Assembly (NCBI RefSeq): GCF_002940205.1
Contig: NZ_MDSK01000010.1
Location: 1 to 64,000 of the forward strand
Reading direction: 5' to 3'
Source: Xanthomonas arboricola pv. guizotiae
GTDB lineage: Bacteria > Pseudomonadota > Gammaproteobacteria > Xanthomonadales > Xanthomonadaceae
Length of the DNA: 64,000 nucleotides
Shown here piece after piece: positions 8,502 through 19,305 of the stretch (its first letter is position 1; every line of letters begins with the position of its first letter). The position numbers and the translations under genes were made by a program. Under the pieces are notes generated by a model. That model was not told the DNA's origin. It saw nothing but the letters and a program-made list of their open reading frames with translations, and did not search any database.

Positions 8502-10472
8502 TCAGGCAGCCTGTTCGCCGCGCTTGCCGACGCGATACAGCAGCCAGCCGACCACGGCGAGGATGGCCAGGCCAACCCACTGATTGAGCTGCAGCGCAGC
8601 CGGCAGCGCCAGCACATCGGCGCGGCTGGACAGCACGATCGGCACCGCGATGGCGATGCCCATCAAGGCCTCGCCGGTGATCAGGCCGGCGGCGAACAGC
8701 ACGCCCGGACGGTGCACGCGGTCGCGGCCGTCTTCGTCGTCGGCGCGGATCTTGTGGAAGCGCTCCACCAGGTGCGCGATCAGGCCGCCGAGGAAGATCG
8801 GCACCATCAGTTCCAGCGGCAGGTAGATACCGATCGCCGCCGCCAGCACCGGCACGCGGAAGCGCTTGCCGGTGGCCTTCAACCATTCGTCCAGCGCGAT
8901 GATCGCCGCACCCACCACCGCCCCGATGGCGATCATGGTCCACGGCAGCTGGCCGCCGAACAGGCCCTTGGCCACCGAAGCCATCAAGGTGGCCTGCGGC
9001 GCGCCCAGCGAGTTGGGATGCTGCGGGGTGGCCGGGCCGATGCCATAGGCCTGCGCCAGCAGGTTCAACACCGGCGCCATGATCAGTGCGCAGGAAAACG
9101 CGCCGATGCCCAGCATCAGTTGCTGCTTCCACGGCGTGGCGCCGACCAGATAGCCGGCCTTGAGATCCTGCAAGTTGTCGCCGCCCACCGCCGCCGCGCA
9201 GCACACCACCGCGCCGATCATGATCGCCGCCACCGCACCCAACGGCGCCGCGCCGATGCCGACCGGCACCAGACCGTCCTCACCCAGCAGCAATACCAGC
9301 ACCGCCGAGGCGAACAAGATGGTGGAGATGGTGATGCCCGAGACCGGGTTGTTGGACGAACCGATCAAACCGGCCAGATAGCCGGACACCGACACGAACA
9401 GAAAGCCGGCCACGATCATGATGATGGTCATCGGGATCGACACATGCCACTGCTGCACGATGGCCTGATACAGGCCCAGCAGCGGCAAGGTGCACAGCAC
9501 CAGCGCCACCAGCATCCACTTCATCGGCAGGTCGCGCTCGGTGTCGGCGACCACGCCGCCACCGCTCTTGCGCGCGGCGGCAAAGCCGCTCTTGACGCCG
9601 GACAACAGCGACTTGCGCAGCGAGAACAGCGTCCACACCCCGCCGATCAGCATTGCGCCGACCCCGAGGTAACGGATCTTCGCGCCCCAGATGCCGAATG
9701 CCGCATCGGCCGCCGGCGCACCGACCAGGCTCTGCGCCAGGGCCGGGTCGCTGCCCATGAAGAACTGCTGATACAGCGGGATGGCGATATGCCAGGACAG
9801 GATCGAGCCGGACAGCACCACGATGCCGACATTCAGGCCGACGATGTAGCCCACCCCCAGCAGCGCCGGCGACAGGTTGGTGCCGATATAGCCGACCAGG
9901 CGGCTGCTGCCCAGGTAGGTGGCCTGCGCCCAGGTGTCCGGGATCACGCGCAAACCGCTGGCGGCGGCGAGCTTGACCAGCGCGCCGATGGCGCCGGAGG
10001 CGGCCAGGATCTTCAGGCCCGGGCCGGGATTTTCGCCGGCCTTGAGCACCTCGGCAGCGGCCTTGCCTTCGGGGAAGGGCAGCGGGTCTTCGACGATCAT
10101 CGAGCGCCGCAGCGGCACCGAGAACAGCACCCCGAGCAAGCCGCCCATGCCGGCGATGCCCAGCACCCACCAGTATTTGAAGTCCGGCCAGTAGCCCATG
10201 ATCACCAACGCGGGGATGGTGAAGATCACCCCGGCCGCGATCGACGAACCGGCCGAGGCACCGGTCTGGACGATGTTGTTTTCCAGAATGGTGCCGCCGC
10301 CAAGCAGGCGCAGCACGCCCATCGAGACGACCGCAGCCGGAATGGCGGTGGCGATGGTCAGGCCGGCGAACAGGCCGAGGTAAGCGTTGGCGGCCGAAAG
10401 CACCACCGCCAGCACGATGGCCAGCACGACGGCGCGGAAGGTGAGCTGGCGCGGCTGCGCGTCATGGCTCAT
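8502..10472 (-). CDS. OPT family oligopeptide/metal-chelate transporter
   Basis: A 656-residue, highly hydrophobic protein with about 15-16 membrane segments. It has the OPT signatures: 'NAYLGLFAGLTIATAIPAAV' near the N-terminus, 'GTILENNIVQTGASAGSSIA', and 'PFPEGKAAAEVLKAGE' at about residue 125. OPT proteins are proton-coupled importers of small peptides, or of iron chelates in the YSL branch, in the inner membrane; the substrate cannot be read from sequence. The start at 10472 is preferred over the ATG 21 bases upstream because a good ribosome-binding site (AGGGGA, 8 bases away) lies between the two. It is transcribed divergently from the small secreted protein at 10851. Confidence 0.85.
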   Translation of the reverse strand: MSHDAQPRQLTFRAVVLAIVLAVVLSAANAYLGLFAGLTIATAIPAAVVSMGVLRLLGGGTILENNIVQTGASAGSSIAAGVIFTIPALVIMGYWPDFKYWWVLGIAGMGGLLGVLFSVPLRRSMIVEDPLPFPEGKAAAEVLKAGENPGPGLKILAASGAIGALVKLAAASGLRVIPDTWAQATYLGSSRLVGYIGTNLSPALLGVGYIVGLNVGIVVLSGSILSWHIAIPLYQQFFMGSDPALAQSLVGAPAADAAFGIWGAKIRYLGVGAMLIGGVWTLFSLRKSLLSGVKSGFAAARKSGGGVVADTERDLPMKWMLVALVLCTLPLLGLYQAIVQQWHVSIPMTIIMIVAGFLFVSVSGYLAGLIGSSNNPVSGITISTILFASAVLVLLLGEDGLVPVGIGAAPLGAVAAIMIGAVVCCAAAVGGDNLQDLKAGYLVGATPWKQQLMLGIGAFSCALIMAPVLNLLAQAYGIGPATPQHPNSLGAPQATLMASVAKGLFGGQLPWTMIAIGAVVGAAIIALDEWLKATGKRFRVPVLAAAIGIYLPLELMVPIFLGGLIAHLVERFHKIRADDEDGRDRVHRPGVLFAAGLITGEALMGIAIAVPIVLSSRADVLALPAALQLNQWVGLAILAVVGWLLYRVGKRGEQAA

Positions 10473-10850
10473 TGGGCATTCCCCTGTGGGCAAAAAATCC
10501 GTACCACGCTAGCGCCTGGGCCGACCCGAGTCCAGCTGCGGCGCGGCGTGACAGTGTGCCCACTATGGCGGGTGGAACGACATCCCTGGCCACCAGCGCA
10601 GCGGGCATGCTCCGGACTACGCCACCGATGTGCTGACCTGGTCCAGCGAGGCCAGGTCGGTACGCCGGTGTCGACATCGATTCGCTTTGGAATGCCGGCC
10701 GGGAGCGTGGCGATCGGTACCCTGGCTTTATGCCACGCCTTGCATGAGCGCGCTCCCCAGAGTCGGACGTGCTGTTTGCGCTGGCCAATCTTCATCGACA
10801 AGCCCCCCCCCCCGCACCAGCACGCGGCCGCGTGCCGAGAGGTCCCGACT
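10473..10850. other. Divergent promoter region with an 11-C tract
   Basis: A 378-bp gap between two divergent genes. It contains a run of 11 C at 10803-10813, about 38 bases upstream of the plus-strand start codon, where it could alter promoter or leader spacing if its length varies. No confident -35/-10 pair was found and no coding frame is supported. Confidence 0.55.
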
Positions 10851-11345
10851 ATGCACCATCCACTGAGCGCTTCCCTGCTGGCCGGCATGCTGCTGTTGCT
10901 GCCAGGCGTCGGCGCATTCGGCAAAGAGCCTGCTGCGCACGGCACGCAGTGCCCCGCTCCTGCAGATGTGCGTCACGAGGCCGGCCGCTATCGCGCCCCT
11001 GCGCGGATCGAAGTGGCTTCCGGACGCGGCGAGTGGTCCAGTACGCCACAAGCCGACATCGGCAGGCCGCGCCATCTGTCGGTGCTGTACTACGGCAAGC
11101 GGTCCGATACAGCGACCAGCACGGGTGTGCTGGTCAATTGCAGCTATACCTTGCGCAATGGCAAGGACGTCGACCTGGCCTACTTCGACCAGCAAACGCC
11201 GCAAACGCAGCGCAACCTGATCGTCGCGCTCCAACATCCCGCTGTTTGGCTGCTCGATCAACCACCGGCACCCGGAGAAGATCTGTTCTACGTCTGTACC
11301 CGCAGCCCAAAGGACTGCGCGTTCGAGACGCTGCGCCTGGAATGA
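10851..11345 (+). CDS. Small secreted protein resembling the DUF3757 family
   Basis: A 164-residue protein with a signal peptide (SASLLAGMLLLLPGVGAFG). The mature part has 'QCPAPADVRHEAGRYRAPA' and a Trp after a Gly-rich turn (SGRGEWSS), the layout of DUF3757 proteins. It also has several Cys (one near the mature N-terminus, one in VNCSYTL, two in the C-terminal 'VCTRSPKDC') that could form disulphides. Function is unknown; the family is small and periplasmic or secreted. It is transcribed alone and convergent with the HDOD gene, whose stop lies 40 bp away. An 11-base C tract in the leader may affect expression. Confidence 0.65.
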   Translation: MHHPLSASLLAGMLLLLPGVGAFGKEPAAHGTQCPAPADVRHEAGRYRAPARIEVASGRGEWSSTPQADIGRPRHLSVLYYGKRSDTATSTGVLVNCSYTLRNGKDVDLAYFDQQTPQTQRNLIVALQHPAVWLLDQPPAPGEDLFYVCTRSPKDCAFETLRLE

Positions 11346-11385
11346 CGCAGCGGCGCGCGTGCGCAGCCCCCGACGGGGCCGATCC

Positions 11386-12204
11386 TCAGTGCAGCAGTTC
11401 GGCGAATGCGCGATCGGCCTCAATGACGTCGGGCAAGGTTGCGAACAGACCCTCCAGGTCGACGCCGTCCATCAGCGGTCCGCGCAGCGCGTCCAATGCC
11501 TGCGGGGTGGCGCCGCCGTGTGCGTGCAGCGCATCGGAGACCTGCACTGCCTGGGCGACCAGCAGCGGCATCCGTGCACCGTCGGGCGCGGCGGCCGGGC
11601 GAACCTGGTAGGCGATGGCTTGCTGGATCACCGCCGGCAGTTGCCAGCGCCGCGCCAGCTCGGCGCCCACTTCGGGGTAACCGAATCCCAGCTGCAGGGT
11701 TTCCTCGGCGGCGTGGCCGGCCGATGAGGTGTCGTGATTGATGCCGCTGGCGTAATCCGGTGCGCCGGACTGGATCAGCAACTCGCCGATGTTGTGCATC
11801 ATGCCGCAGGTGAATGCGGTTTCCGGATCCAGGCCGTGCTGGCGCGCCAGCAGGCGGCAGATGCCGGCCACCTCGAAACTGTGGCGCCAGAACGCCTTCA
11901 GATCGAAGCCGGGGCCGGCGCGGAACGCACCGGTCATCGCCGAGGCCAGCACCAGGGTACGCAGCGTGTTGAAGCCCAGCCGCATGGCCGCGTCTTCCAC
12001 GCTGGTGGAGTCGCGCAGGCCGTGGAAGCGCGCCGAATTGGCAAGCCGCAGCACCCTGGCGGCGATCACCGGATCGCGCTCGATGGTGTGCGCCAGCACA
12101 TCGATATTGGTTGCCGGATCGTCGAAGCGGGCAATCAGGTCCTGCGCCACCTCGGGCACGGTGGGCAAGGTATGCAACTGGTCGAACAACGCCTCCAACT
12201 TCAT
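11386..12204 (-). CDS. HDOD domain protein
   Basis: A 272-residue protein consisting mainly of one HDOD domain (about residues 15-215). It starts with 'LFDQLHTLPTVPEVAQDLIA' and includes 'TIERDPVIAARVLRLANSA' and 'MRLGFNTLRTLVLASAM', both characteristic. The His/Asp residues of true HD hydrolases are only partly kept (CGMMHNIGELLI), as is usual for HDOD proteins, which act as signalling or protein-interaction modules in c-di-GMP, motility and stress networks. No second domain is present. It stands alone; the start has GAGGCGATC directly upstream. Confidence 0.85.
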   Translation of the reverse strand: MKLEALFDQLHTLPTVPEVAQDLIARFDDPATNIDVLAHTIERDPVIAARVLRLANSARFHGLRDSTSVEDAAMRLGFNTLRTLVLASAMTGAFRAGPGFDLKAFWRHSFEVAGICRLLARQHGLDPETAFTCGMMHNIGELLIQSGAPDYASGINHDTSSAGHAAEETLQLGFGYPEVGAELARRWQLPAVIQQAIAYQVRPAAAPDGARMPLLVAQAVQVSDALHAHGGATPQALDALRGPLMDGVDLEGLFATLPDVIEADRAFAELLH

Positions 12205-12426
12205 GATCGCCTCGTGGATGAAAGGTCAGCCGGCGCGGCCGCGCCGGCCTGCATGGTGTAGCACAGACCGGTTGGATGACGATGACCCGCCAGGGCGGCT
12301 ATTCACCCGGGCTTTTGCGTCATCGCCTTGCGGCAGGCCGCTCCGCCGGGCGCGTAGCGACGGTCATCGTGCACGGCGCAGTCGACACGATCCGGAGATG
12401 CGCGCCTCGACGCCACTGGTTGGCCT

Positions 12427-14385
12427 TCAGTTGGCCTTGGCACCGCCCAGGGATCTGGCCAGAAACGCCAGCAACTGCGTATAGAACGCACGCCGATGCG
12501 GTTCGGTATAGAACCCGTGGCCTTCGGTGTCGTAGTACAAGGTTTCCACCGGCGTTCCGGCCTGGCGCAATGCCGCCTCCATGCGCCTGCTGTGCTGGAT
12601 CGGCGCGCGCTCGTCCTCGCCGCCGGCCGCCAGGAACACCGGAACCTTGATCTGCTTGGCCAGATGCACCGGCGAGCGTGCGGCCAGGGTTGCCGGGTCG
12701 CCCAGCCACTGCTTCAGATAGTTTTCGCCCGAGCCGCGCTTCTGGATGTCGCCGCTGGTGAACATCATCGGCAGGTCGTAGACACCGACATAGCCGGCCG
12801 CGCAGGCATACAACCCAGGTTCCTTGGCTGCCCCCATCAGGGCTGCATACGCACCATAACTTGCACCGAAGATGCAGATCTTGCGCGCATCCGCATAGCC
12901 CTGCGTCACCGCCCAGCGCGTGGCGTCGGTGACGTCATCCTGCATGGTGCCGCCCCACTGGCGCGCGCCGGCATGCTGGAAAGCGCGGCCGTAGTTGCCG
13001 GAACCACGGAAATTGATCTGCAGCACCGCGTAGCCGGCCTGCGCCAGCAACTGCGCGTCGTCGTCGAACTGCCAGCTGTCGAAGATCTCGAACGGGCCGC
13101 CATGCGGCATCACCACCATCGGCAGGTGCTCCGCCGCACCAGTGCGCGGCAGCGTGAGGTAGCCATGCAACGGCACGCCATCGCGCGCCTGCAGCGCGAT
13201 GGGCTGCACGGTCGCGGTGCGCTCGGGATCGAACCAGTCGCGCCGGCTGATCACATGCTGGGCTTTTTTCTCCTGCGTATCGAACACATAGAAATCGCCA
13301 GGATTGCTGCCCGAATCGACCTGCAACATGACGTAGCGGCCATCGCTGGTACTGGAGGTGATACGCACGGCATTACCGGCGAAGGCGGCCTCCAGGCTGT
13401 GATACATCCGCGCCTCGGGGCCCTGCTCGTCGAAAAAGCGGCTGCGCGGACGGTCAGCCATGAAAATGGCGCCCACCGGGATCGTGGTGCCGTTGCGATA
13501 GATGACTTCCAGTGGATCGGCCACTGCGTCACGCAGCACCTGTTCACGGCGATTGGCCTGGATGTCCCAAGCGACGATCGCATCGGGGCCATCGGCAGCC
13601 TGCACGCGCAGGTAGGCAATGCGCTCGTCCTGCGAAAAGCCCAGTGGGGTTTCGATGCGGCCGCTGGCCTGTTCGTCATTGAGCAGCGTCCACTCGGTTC
13701 CACCGCCAACGCGGTAATACAGCTTGCTGACATTGTCCGAGCCTGCGCCCTGCGCAAAACGCACCTCGCCATGATGGTCGGTGGTGAAGCTGGCGCGCTG
13801 AACCGGGGCACGCGCCAGCGGAAGACGCCGACCGGTGTTGACGTCGAGCTTTTCTGCGCGCGTATACGGGTCCTGCCCTGACAACGGCCAGATGCCGACG
13901 ACCACGTTGCGATCGTCGTCGGGCAAGGTATCGGTGAGGAATGCGGCAACTGCCTCGGTTTTCTTGACCTTGATGTTGGTGCCAAGCCCGGTGCCCCGGG
14001 CACGATAGCCCACCAGCAACTCGACACCGGTGCCATCGGCATTGATGGCATACAGCTCGCCGGTCGGCAACGGTTTGTCGAGCAGACCGTATTTCTGTGC
14101 GATGGAGATCAACACACGCGTCTCGCTGACCCAGGCGAAGTCGCTCACATACGTGTTCTTCTCCAGCACAAAGGTCGCGCCCATGCTGTTGTCCGAACGC
14201 CGCACGATCGCCAGTGCGGTCTTGTCTTCCATCGGTACGGTCGCGGCGAAGAACGCGCCGCTGGGCGACAGCTTGATATCGGCAAACTTGTCTTTTTTGA
14301 TATAGGCGCCGACATCCACCTGCGCTGCGGCAGTGCCGGCAGCCATCAGCAACCCCAAGGCCGCAATAAGAAGTCCCTTCCGCAT
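12427..14385 (-). CDS. S9 family serine peptidase (second paralogue), exported
   Basis: A 652-residue protein with a signal peptide (MRKGLLIAALGLLMAAGTAA), a propeller region and an alpha/beta-hydrolase domain. The nucleophile is Ser509 in FGASYGAYA; the acid is in AAGGEDERAPIQ and the His in DTEGHGFYT. This is the dipeptidyl/acylaminoacyl peptidase type and should act on short peptides outside the cytoplasm. The start at 14385 has GGAG six bases upstream; an in-frame ATG four codons earlier (14397) is less well placed. It ends 67 bp before the dnaE2 stop region begins on the same strand and is not obviously part of the SOS operon. Confidence 0.88.
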   Translation of the reverse strand: MRKGLLIAALGLLMAAGTAAAQVDVGAYIKKDKFADIKLSPSGAFFAATVPMEDKTALAIVRRSDNSMGATFVLEKNTYVSDFAWVSETRVLISIAQKYGLLDKPLPTGELYAINADGTGVELLVGYRARGTGLGTNIKVKKTEAVAAFLTDTLPDDDRNVVVGIWPLSGQDPYTRAEKLDVNTGRRLPLARAPVQRASFTTDHHGEVRFAQGAGSDNVSKLYYRVGGGTEWTLLNDEQASGRIETPLGFSQDERIAYLRVQAADGPDAIVAWDIQANRREQVLRDAVADPLEVIYRNGTTIPVGAIFMADRPRSRFFDEQGPEARMYHSLEAAFAGNAVRITSSTSDGRYVMLQVDSGSNPGDFYVFDTQEKKAQHVISRRDWFDPERTATVQPIALQARDGVPLHGYLTLPRTGAAEHLPMVVMPHGGPFEIFDSWQFDDDAQLLAQAGYAVLQINFRGSGNYGRAFQHAGARQWGGTMQDDVTDATRWAVTQGYADARKICIFGASYGAYAALMGAAKEPGLYACAAGYVGVYDLPMMFTSGDIQKRGSGENYLKQWLGDPATLAARSPVHLAKQIKVPVFLAAGGEDERAPIQHSRRMEAALRQAGTPVETLYYDTEGHGFYTEPHRRAFYTQLLAFLARSLGGAKAN

Positions 14386-14451
14386 GTGCTGCTCCATGTC
14401 GTGTGCAAACTGAGCGCGAAATTTAGCAGCAATCGCAGACCGGACAAAGCT

Positions 14452-17400
14452 TCAATGAAAATCGCGCGAGGGCAGCTGCATCTCGCCGAGCAGGTCGCTG
14501 AGGTCGTGCAGGTCGCCGGCGATGAGATGCTCCACGCCATCCACGCGCTCCCAGCGGCCGCGGACGGCGAGCAGGCGCGATTCCAGCAGCGCGCGGCGGC
14601 GGCGCAGCGCCAGATGCGACCAGACGATGACGTTGATCATGCCGTGCTCGTCTTCCAGGGTGACGAAGATGGTGCCCTTGGCGGTGGCCGGGCGCTGGCG
14701 CTGGGTGACCAGCCCGGCGACATGCACGCCGCTGCCATGACCGCGGCCCTGCAGTTCGCGCAGGCCGAGGATGCGCCGCTGCCGCATCTGCGGGCGCAGC
14801 AATGCCATCGGATGCTGGCGCAGGCTCAGGCCGACCGAGCGATAGTCGGCCAGGATCTCCTCGCCTGCGCGCGGTGCCGCAAACTCCACCTCGCGTTCCT
14901 GCGGGCTGCCCGGCAGCAGCGGCCGACGCGCTTCCACGCCAGCCATCGCCCAGCGCGCGGCGTTGCGGTTGCCCACCATGCCCTGCAAGGCGCCGGCTTC
15001 GGCCAATGCCAGGCGCGCCTTTTCATCGAGTGCGGCGCGCAGGCACAGATCGCCGATATCGGCGAAGGCGCGTTGCGTGCGTGCAGCGACGATGCGCTGT
15101 GCCACCACTTCCGATAACCCGGCGACCTGGCGCATGCCCAGCCGGATCGCCGGTTGTTCGCCGGGGTCTTGGTCGCTGCGCCAGGGCCGACCGCCCACCA
15201 GCGTGTTGTCCCAGACGCTGTGCAGCACATCCACCGGCAACACCTCCACGCGCGCGCGCTCGGGGCTGCCACGGCGCGCGTCCTGCACGATCTGGCTGGC
15301 CGAATAGAAGCCCATCGGCTGCGCATTGAGCAGCCCGCAGGCGAAGGCCGCCGGCTCGTGGCGCTTGAGCCAGCAGCTGGCGTAGACGAGTTTGGCGAAC
15401 GAGGCGGCGTGGCTTTGCGGGAAGCCGTAGGAACCGAAGCCCTTGATCTGCTCGAAGATCTGGTCGATGAAGGCGGAGGCGTAGCCTTTGCCCTGCATGC
15501 GCTCGCGCACCCGCGCGCGGTGCTGTTCCATGTCGCCGCCGCGCCGCCAGGCGGCCATCGAGCGGCGCAGATTGTCCGCTTCGCTCTCGCTGTAATCGGC
15601 GGCATGCATCAGCAGTTCCATCACCTGCTCCTGAAACAACGGCACACCCAGCGTGGGCTTGAGGATGTCTTCAACCGCCGGCGACGGGTAGTTCACTTCT
15701 TCGCGGCCCTGCCGCCTGCGCAGATATGGGTGCACCATATCGCCCTGGATCGGGCCGGGGCGCACGATCGCCACTTCGATCACCAGGTCGTAGAACAGCG
15801 CAGGCTTGAGCCGCGGCAGCATCGCCATCTGCGCGCGCGACTCGATCTGGAATACGCCGACCGTGTCGGCGCGCTGGATCATCTTGTAGGTCGGCGCGTC
15901 ATCGCCTGGCAGCGTGGCAATGCTGTAATCGCGCCCGCGGTGGCCGCGCACCAGCTCCAGCGTCTTGCGGATGCAGGTCAGCATGCCCAGCGCCAGGCAA
16001 TCGACCTTGAGCAGCTTCATCGTTTCCAGATCGTCCTTGTCCCACTGGATGATGGTGCGGTCGGCCATGGCCGCGTTTTCCACCGGCACCAGCAGCGACA
16101 GGGGTTCGTCGGAGATGACGAATCCGCCGACATGCTGCGACAGATGGCGCGGGTGATCGCGCAGTTGCTCGGTCACCGCAAGAATCTTGTTGATCAGTGG
16201 GTTGGCCAGATCGAACCCGGCCTCTTCGATGCGCTGTTCCATCGGCGTTTCGCCATTGCCCCAGCCGTAGCAATTGGCCAGCAACGCGATCTGGTCCGGC
16301 GGCAGGCCGAACGCCTTGGCCACATCGCGCACGGCGCTCTTGCCGCGATAGCAGATCACGGTGGCGGCCAATGCCGCGCGTTCGCGGCCGTACTTGCTGT
16401 AGACGTACTGCAGCACCTCCTCGCGGCGTTCGTGTTCGAAATCGACGTCGATGTCCGGGGGCTCGTCGCGTTTTTCGGACAGGAAGCGCGCCATCAACAG
16501 ACGCGTTTCATCCGGGTTGACCGCGGTGATGCCCAACGCATAACACACCGCCGAGTTGGCCGATGAGCCACGGCCCTGGCAGAGGATTTTCTTCGACTTT
16601 GCGAACTGCACCACATCCTGCACGGTGAGAAAGAAGGCCTCGTAGTTCTTATGCGCGATCAGCGCCAGTTCCTTCTCGATGTCGGCGCGGACCTTTGCCG
16701 GCGTTCCATCCGGCCACCGCTCACGCATCCCCTCCTCAGTGAGCTGTCGCAGATAACTCGCCGGCGTATGCCCTTGCGGCACCAGTTCGCGCGGATAGGT
16801 GTATTCAAGCCTGGAGATATCGAAGCTGCAGCGCTGCGCCAGGTCCACCGTTGCCTGCAACAGCGCATCCGGATAGATGTTGCCCAGGGCACGCCGCGTG
16901 CGCAGATGGCGCTCGCCGTTGCGGAACAGGTGCGCGCCGCACTCGGCCAACGGCAAGCCGTGGCGGATGGCGGTCAGTGTGTCCTGCACGATGCGCTCGC
17001 GCCGCTGCGCCATATGCACATCGCCGCTGGCCAGAGCGGTCATGCCCAGTTGCTGCGCCAGCAGCTGCAGGGCAAGCAACCGCGCTGCATCGTCCTGTTC
17101 GCGGTGCAGTTCCACCGCCAGGAATGCACGCTCGCCGAACACCTGCTGCAGCCAGGCCCCCTGCTCGGCCTGCGGCTGCGCAGCGGGCAACCACAGCGCG
17201 AACACGCCGGGTTCCACCGCGCGAAACTGCGCCTCCACCTCGGCACGCCCGAGCCGATACGCGCCCTTGCCTGCCGCACGCCGCGCGGTGGTGATCAGCG
17301 CGCACAACTGCGGATAGCCGTGCGCCTCTTCCACCAGCAGCACGAAGCGGGTGCCATCGACCAGGGCGAATTCGCTGCCGACGATCAGGCGCACGCCGGT

Positions 17401-17703
17401 GGCGCGCGAGGCTTCCAGGCCGCGCACGATGCCGGCCAGCGAGCACTCGTCGGTGATCGCCAGGGCGCTGTAGCCGCAGTGGTGCGCGCGCATGAACAAT
17501 TGTTCGGCGCTGGAGGCGCCGCGCAGGAACGAGAAATCCGACAGGCAGTGCAGCTCGGCATAGGCTGGCAGCCCGTCGGCAACCATGGCATGGGCGATGT
17601 CGTCGTTTGCCGCGCGCAACCGCGCGGCGACCGTCCAGGCGCGCGGCATGCGCCCACCGGGCGTATCGCGGTCCACGCCGTCGACGGCGTCATCCCAGCT
17701 CAT
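14452..17703 (-). CDS. dnaE2: Error-prone DNA polymerase III alpha subunit DnaE2 (ImuC)
   Basis: A 1083-residue C-family polymerase. The N-terminal PHP domain starts near residue 48 ([16 protein letters not shown]). The polymerase catalytic acids lie in [14 protein letters not shown] (D417, D419, D421). A helix-hairpin-helix and OB-fold tail follow, with '[18 protein letters not shown]' in the OB fold. The length and the absence of the long tau-binding tail of replicative DnaE fit DnaE2. It performs translesion synthesis with ImuA/ImuB and causes most damage-induced mutation in bacteria carrying this cassette. It is the last gene of lexA2-imuA-imuB-dnaE2, though a 174-bp gap separates it from imuB. 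Confidence 0.95.
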   Translation of the reverse strand: MSWDDAVDGVDRDTPGGRMPRAWTVAARLRAANDDIAHAMVADGLPAYAELHCLSDFSFLRGASSAEQLFMRAHHCGYSALAITDECSLAGIVRGLEASRATGVRLIVGSEFALVDGTRFVLLVEEAHGYPQLCALITTARRAAGKGAYRLGRAEVEAQFRAVEPGVFALWLPAAQPQAEQGAWLQQVFGERAFLAVELHREQDDAARLLALQLLAQQLGMTALASGDVHMAQRRERIVQDTLTAIRHGLPLAECGAHLFRNGERHLRTRRALGNIYPDALLQATVDLAQRCSFDISRLEYTYPRELVPQGHTPASYLRQLTEEGMRERWPDGTPAKVRADIEKELALIAHKNYEAFFLTVQDVVQFAKSKKILCQGRGSSANSAVCYALGITAVNPDETRLLMARFLSEKRDEPPDIDVDFEHERREEVLQYVYSKYGRERAALAATVICYRGKSAVRDVAKAFGLPPDQIALLANCYGWGNGETPMEQRIEEAGFDLANPLINKILAVTEQLRDHPRHLSQHVGGFVISDEPLSLLVPVENAAMADRTIIQWDKDDLETMKLLKVDCLALGMLTCIRKTLELVRGHRGRDYSIATLPGDDAPTYKMIQRADTVGVFQIESRAQMAMLPRLKPALFYDLVIEVAIVRPGPIQGDMVHPYLRRRQGREEVNYPSPAVEDILKPTLGVPLFQEQVMELLMHAADYSESEADNLRRSMAAWRRGGDMEQHRARVRERMQGKGYASAFIDQIFEQIKGFGSYGFPQSHAASFAKLVYASCWLKRHEPAAFACGLLNAQPMGFYSASQIVQDARRGSPERARVEVLPVDVLHSVWDNTLVGGRPWRSDQDPGEQPAIRLGMRQVAGLSEVVAQRIVAARTQRAFADIGDLCLRAALDEKARLALAEAGALQGMVGNRNAARWAMAGVEARRPLLPGSPQEREVEFAAPRAGEEILADYRSVGLSLRQHPMALLRPQMRQRRILGLRELQGRGHGSGVHVAGLVTQRQRPATAKGTIFVTLEDEHGMINVIVWSHLALRRRRALLESRLLAVRGRWERVDGVEHLIAGDLHDLSDLLGEMQLPSRDFH

Positions 17704-17877
17704 GGACGGCTGCCTTCAACAGCGCGCTGCGCCAGACAGTTTTTGCAATGCGCAGCAGATCGCGCGGTTGCGGATGCTGCTGCGTTTTGCCTGGAGCCCC
17801 GGCATCGGCCACGCGCGCCCAGCCGCAACCCCCAGCCAGGCGGCACCTGCTCCGATACCGCACGAACATGCGGGCGA

Positions 17878-19296
17878 TCATGCAAACCACCCATGCAGCA
17901 TCCAGCCATCTACCCGGCCAGGTGCGGCAAAGGCCCAGCCGCGCCGGCCGCGCGCGGTTTCCACCACGTAGTAATCGCGGCGCGCTTCGTCGTCGTCCCA
18001 CCAGCCGCTTTCCAGCCGCTCCGGGCCGGAGATGATGCGCAGCTGCGTCTCGTGCAGGGGCACCGGCTGCGGCAACAGCCAGGTCGGGCGCGGCGGACGC
18101 GGCGGTGCATGGGCTTCGCGCAGCGCATCGCCGATGGCGCGCCGCCAGGCGCGTTCCGGGCGCGGGTCGTCGGCCGGCAGGACGCGATACACTGCCTCAT
18201 CGCCCAGCCGCGCGCGCAGGCGCTCGCGCAGTTGCGGCCACTCCACCGATTGCTGCGCACGTTGATCGAACAGGTCGCGCATGGCCGGCACGAACGGTGG
18301 CAGCTGCCGCGCCAGCAGGCGCATCGCCACTACCGGGCGCGCGATCTCCACCCGCTCCAGCCGGTTACGCGCAAGCTCGAACAACAGCGTCGGCGCGCGC
18401 TCCGGCGTCAGCAGGCCGATCTCGACATCGGTGGCGCCTTCCTCGTGTTCCAGCCGCAGCAGGAAGCGTTGCACGCCGCCGTCGCGGATGGACAGGTAGG
18501 TGCACAGGTCGCCGATCAGGCGCCGCAGCGGGAACAGCAGCGCCGGATGCGTTTCCACCTCGTAGCCGAGTTCCACGCGCTGGTCGAAGTGGTCCGGTGG
18601 CGCGTAGCACTCCAGCGGGTCGTCGACCTGGCCGTAGAGGCGGTCCAGATGCTCGAGCAGGCCCGCACCGAAGCGCCGACGCAACCCGTCGCGCGGTAAG
18701 GCGCGCACCGCGGCGAGCGTGCGCACGCCCATGTGCTGCAGGCGCTCGCCGGCATCGCCCGGCAATGCGGCGCGGCGCACCGGCACCTTGTCCAGCGTGG
18801 CGTGCAGGGCCGGCAACTGCGTCACCGCCATGCCGTCGCGCAGGCCGGCCAGCACGCGCGCGGCGCGCGGCGTGGGCGCCAGTGCAAGCCGGTGCCGGAA
18901 GCCCAGGGCCTGCAGTTCATCGCGCAGGCGGCGCTCGAAACGTGGCCAGGGACCGAACAGGCGAAAGCTGGCACCGGCCTCCAGCACGATGGCGCGCGAC
19001 CATTGCTGGCTTACCAGGGAACTGTGCCGGTACGCCCAGGCCGCCAGAAACCGCTGCGTGCGCGCCTCGGCCTGCGTCTCGTAATCGATGGTGCGCACGT
19101 GGGCCATCAGCGCATGCGCCGCCGACAGCCGCATGCCGGCTTTCAGGCCGGCGGCGGCCGCCGCTGCATTGACCGAATGCAGGCTGCGCAACTGCGCCGG
19201 CCCTTCCACCAACACCAGCGCTGCGTCCGGCTCTTCCAGACGCCGGAGGACGGTGTCCAGCGCCAGCTGCGGCAGCAAGATGCAGGCCCACAACAT
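17878..19296 (-). CDS. imuB: ImuB, catalytically inactive Y-family polymerase homologue
   Basis: A 472-residue Y-family relative. It begins 'MLWACILLPQLALDTVLRR', where active Y-polymerases carry a catalytic Asp in the first strand; the SxDE-type acidic pair is also missing ('AIVLEAGASFRLFG' stands in its place), as is normal for ImuB. ImuB works as the hub linking the beta clamp, ImuA and DnaE2 rather than synthesising DNA. The C-terminal part ends with the ImuB-typical 'WWDDDEARRDYYVVE' and a Trp/Gly-rich tail. It starts 9 bases after the imuA stop, so the two are translationally close. Confidence 0.93.
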   Translation of the reverse strand: MLWACILLPQLALDTVLRRLEEPDAALVLVEGPAQLRSLHSVNAAAAAAGLKAGMRLSAAHALMAHVRTIDYETQAEARTQRFLAAWAYRHSSLVSQQWSRAIVLEAGASFRLFGPWPRFERRLRDELQALGFRHRLALAPTPRAARVLAGLRDGMAVTQLPALHATLDKVPVRRAALPGDAGERLQHMGVRTLAAVRALPRDGLRRRFGAGLLEHLDRLYGQVDDPLECYAPPDHFDQRVELGYEVETHPALLFPLRRLIGDLCTYLSIRDGGVQRFLLRLEHEEGATDVEIGLLTPERAPTLLFELARNRLERVEIARPVVAMRLLARQLPPFVPAMRDLFDQRAQQSVEWPQLRERLRARLGDEAVYRVLPADDPRPERAWRRAIGDALREAHAPPRPPRPTWLLPQPVPLHETQLRIISGPERLESGWWDDDEARRDYYVVETARGRRGWAFAAPGRVDGWMLHGWFA

Positions 19297-19305
19297 GCGC
19301 GCGCC

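Noticed and set aside
8397..11345. A 982-codon plus-strand frame covering the OPT transporter and running into the small secreted protein
   Set aside because: Only the last 164 codons (from 10851) carry a signal peptide and family features. The rest is antisense to a clear transporter.
12205..12426. A possible small gene between the HDOD gene and the second S9 peptidase
   Set aside because: Frames are short, lack ribosome-binding sites and show no recognisable composition.
17704..17877. A small gene or second LexA2 operator in the imuB-dnaE2 gap
   Set aside because: No TGTAC-N4-GTACA was found and the only frames are short chance ones overlapping dnaE2 or imuB.
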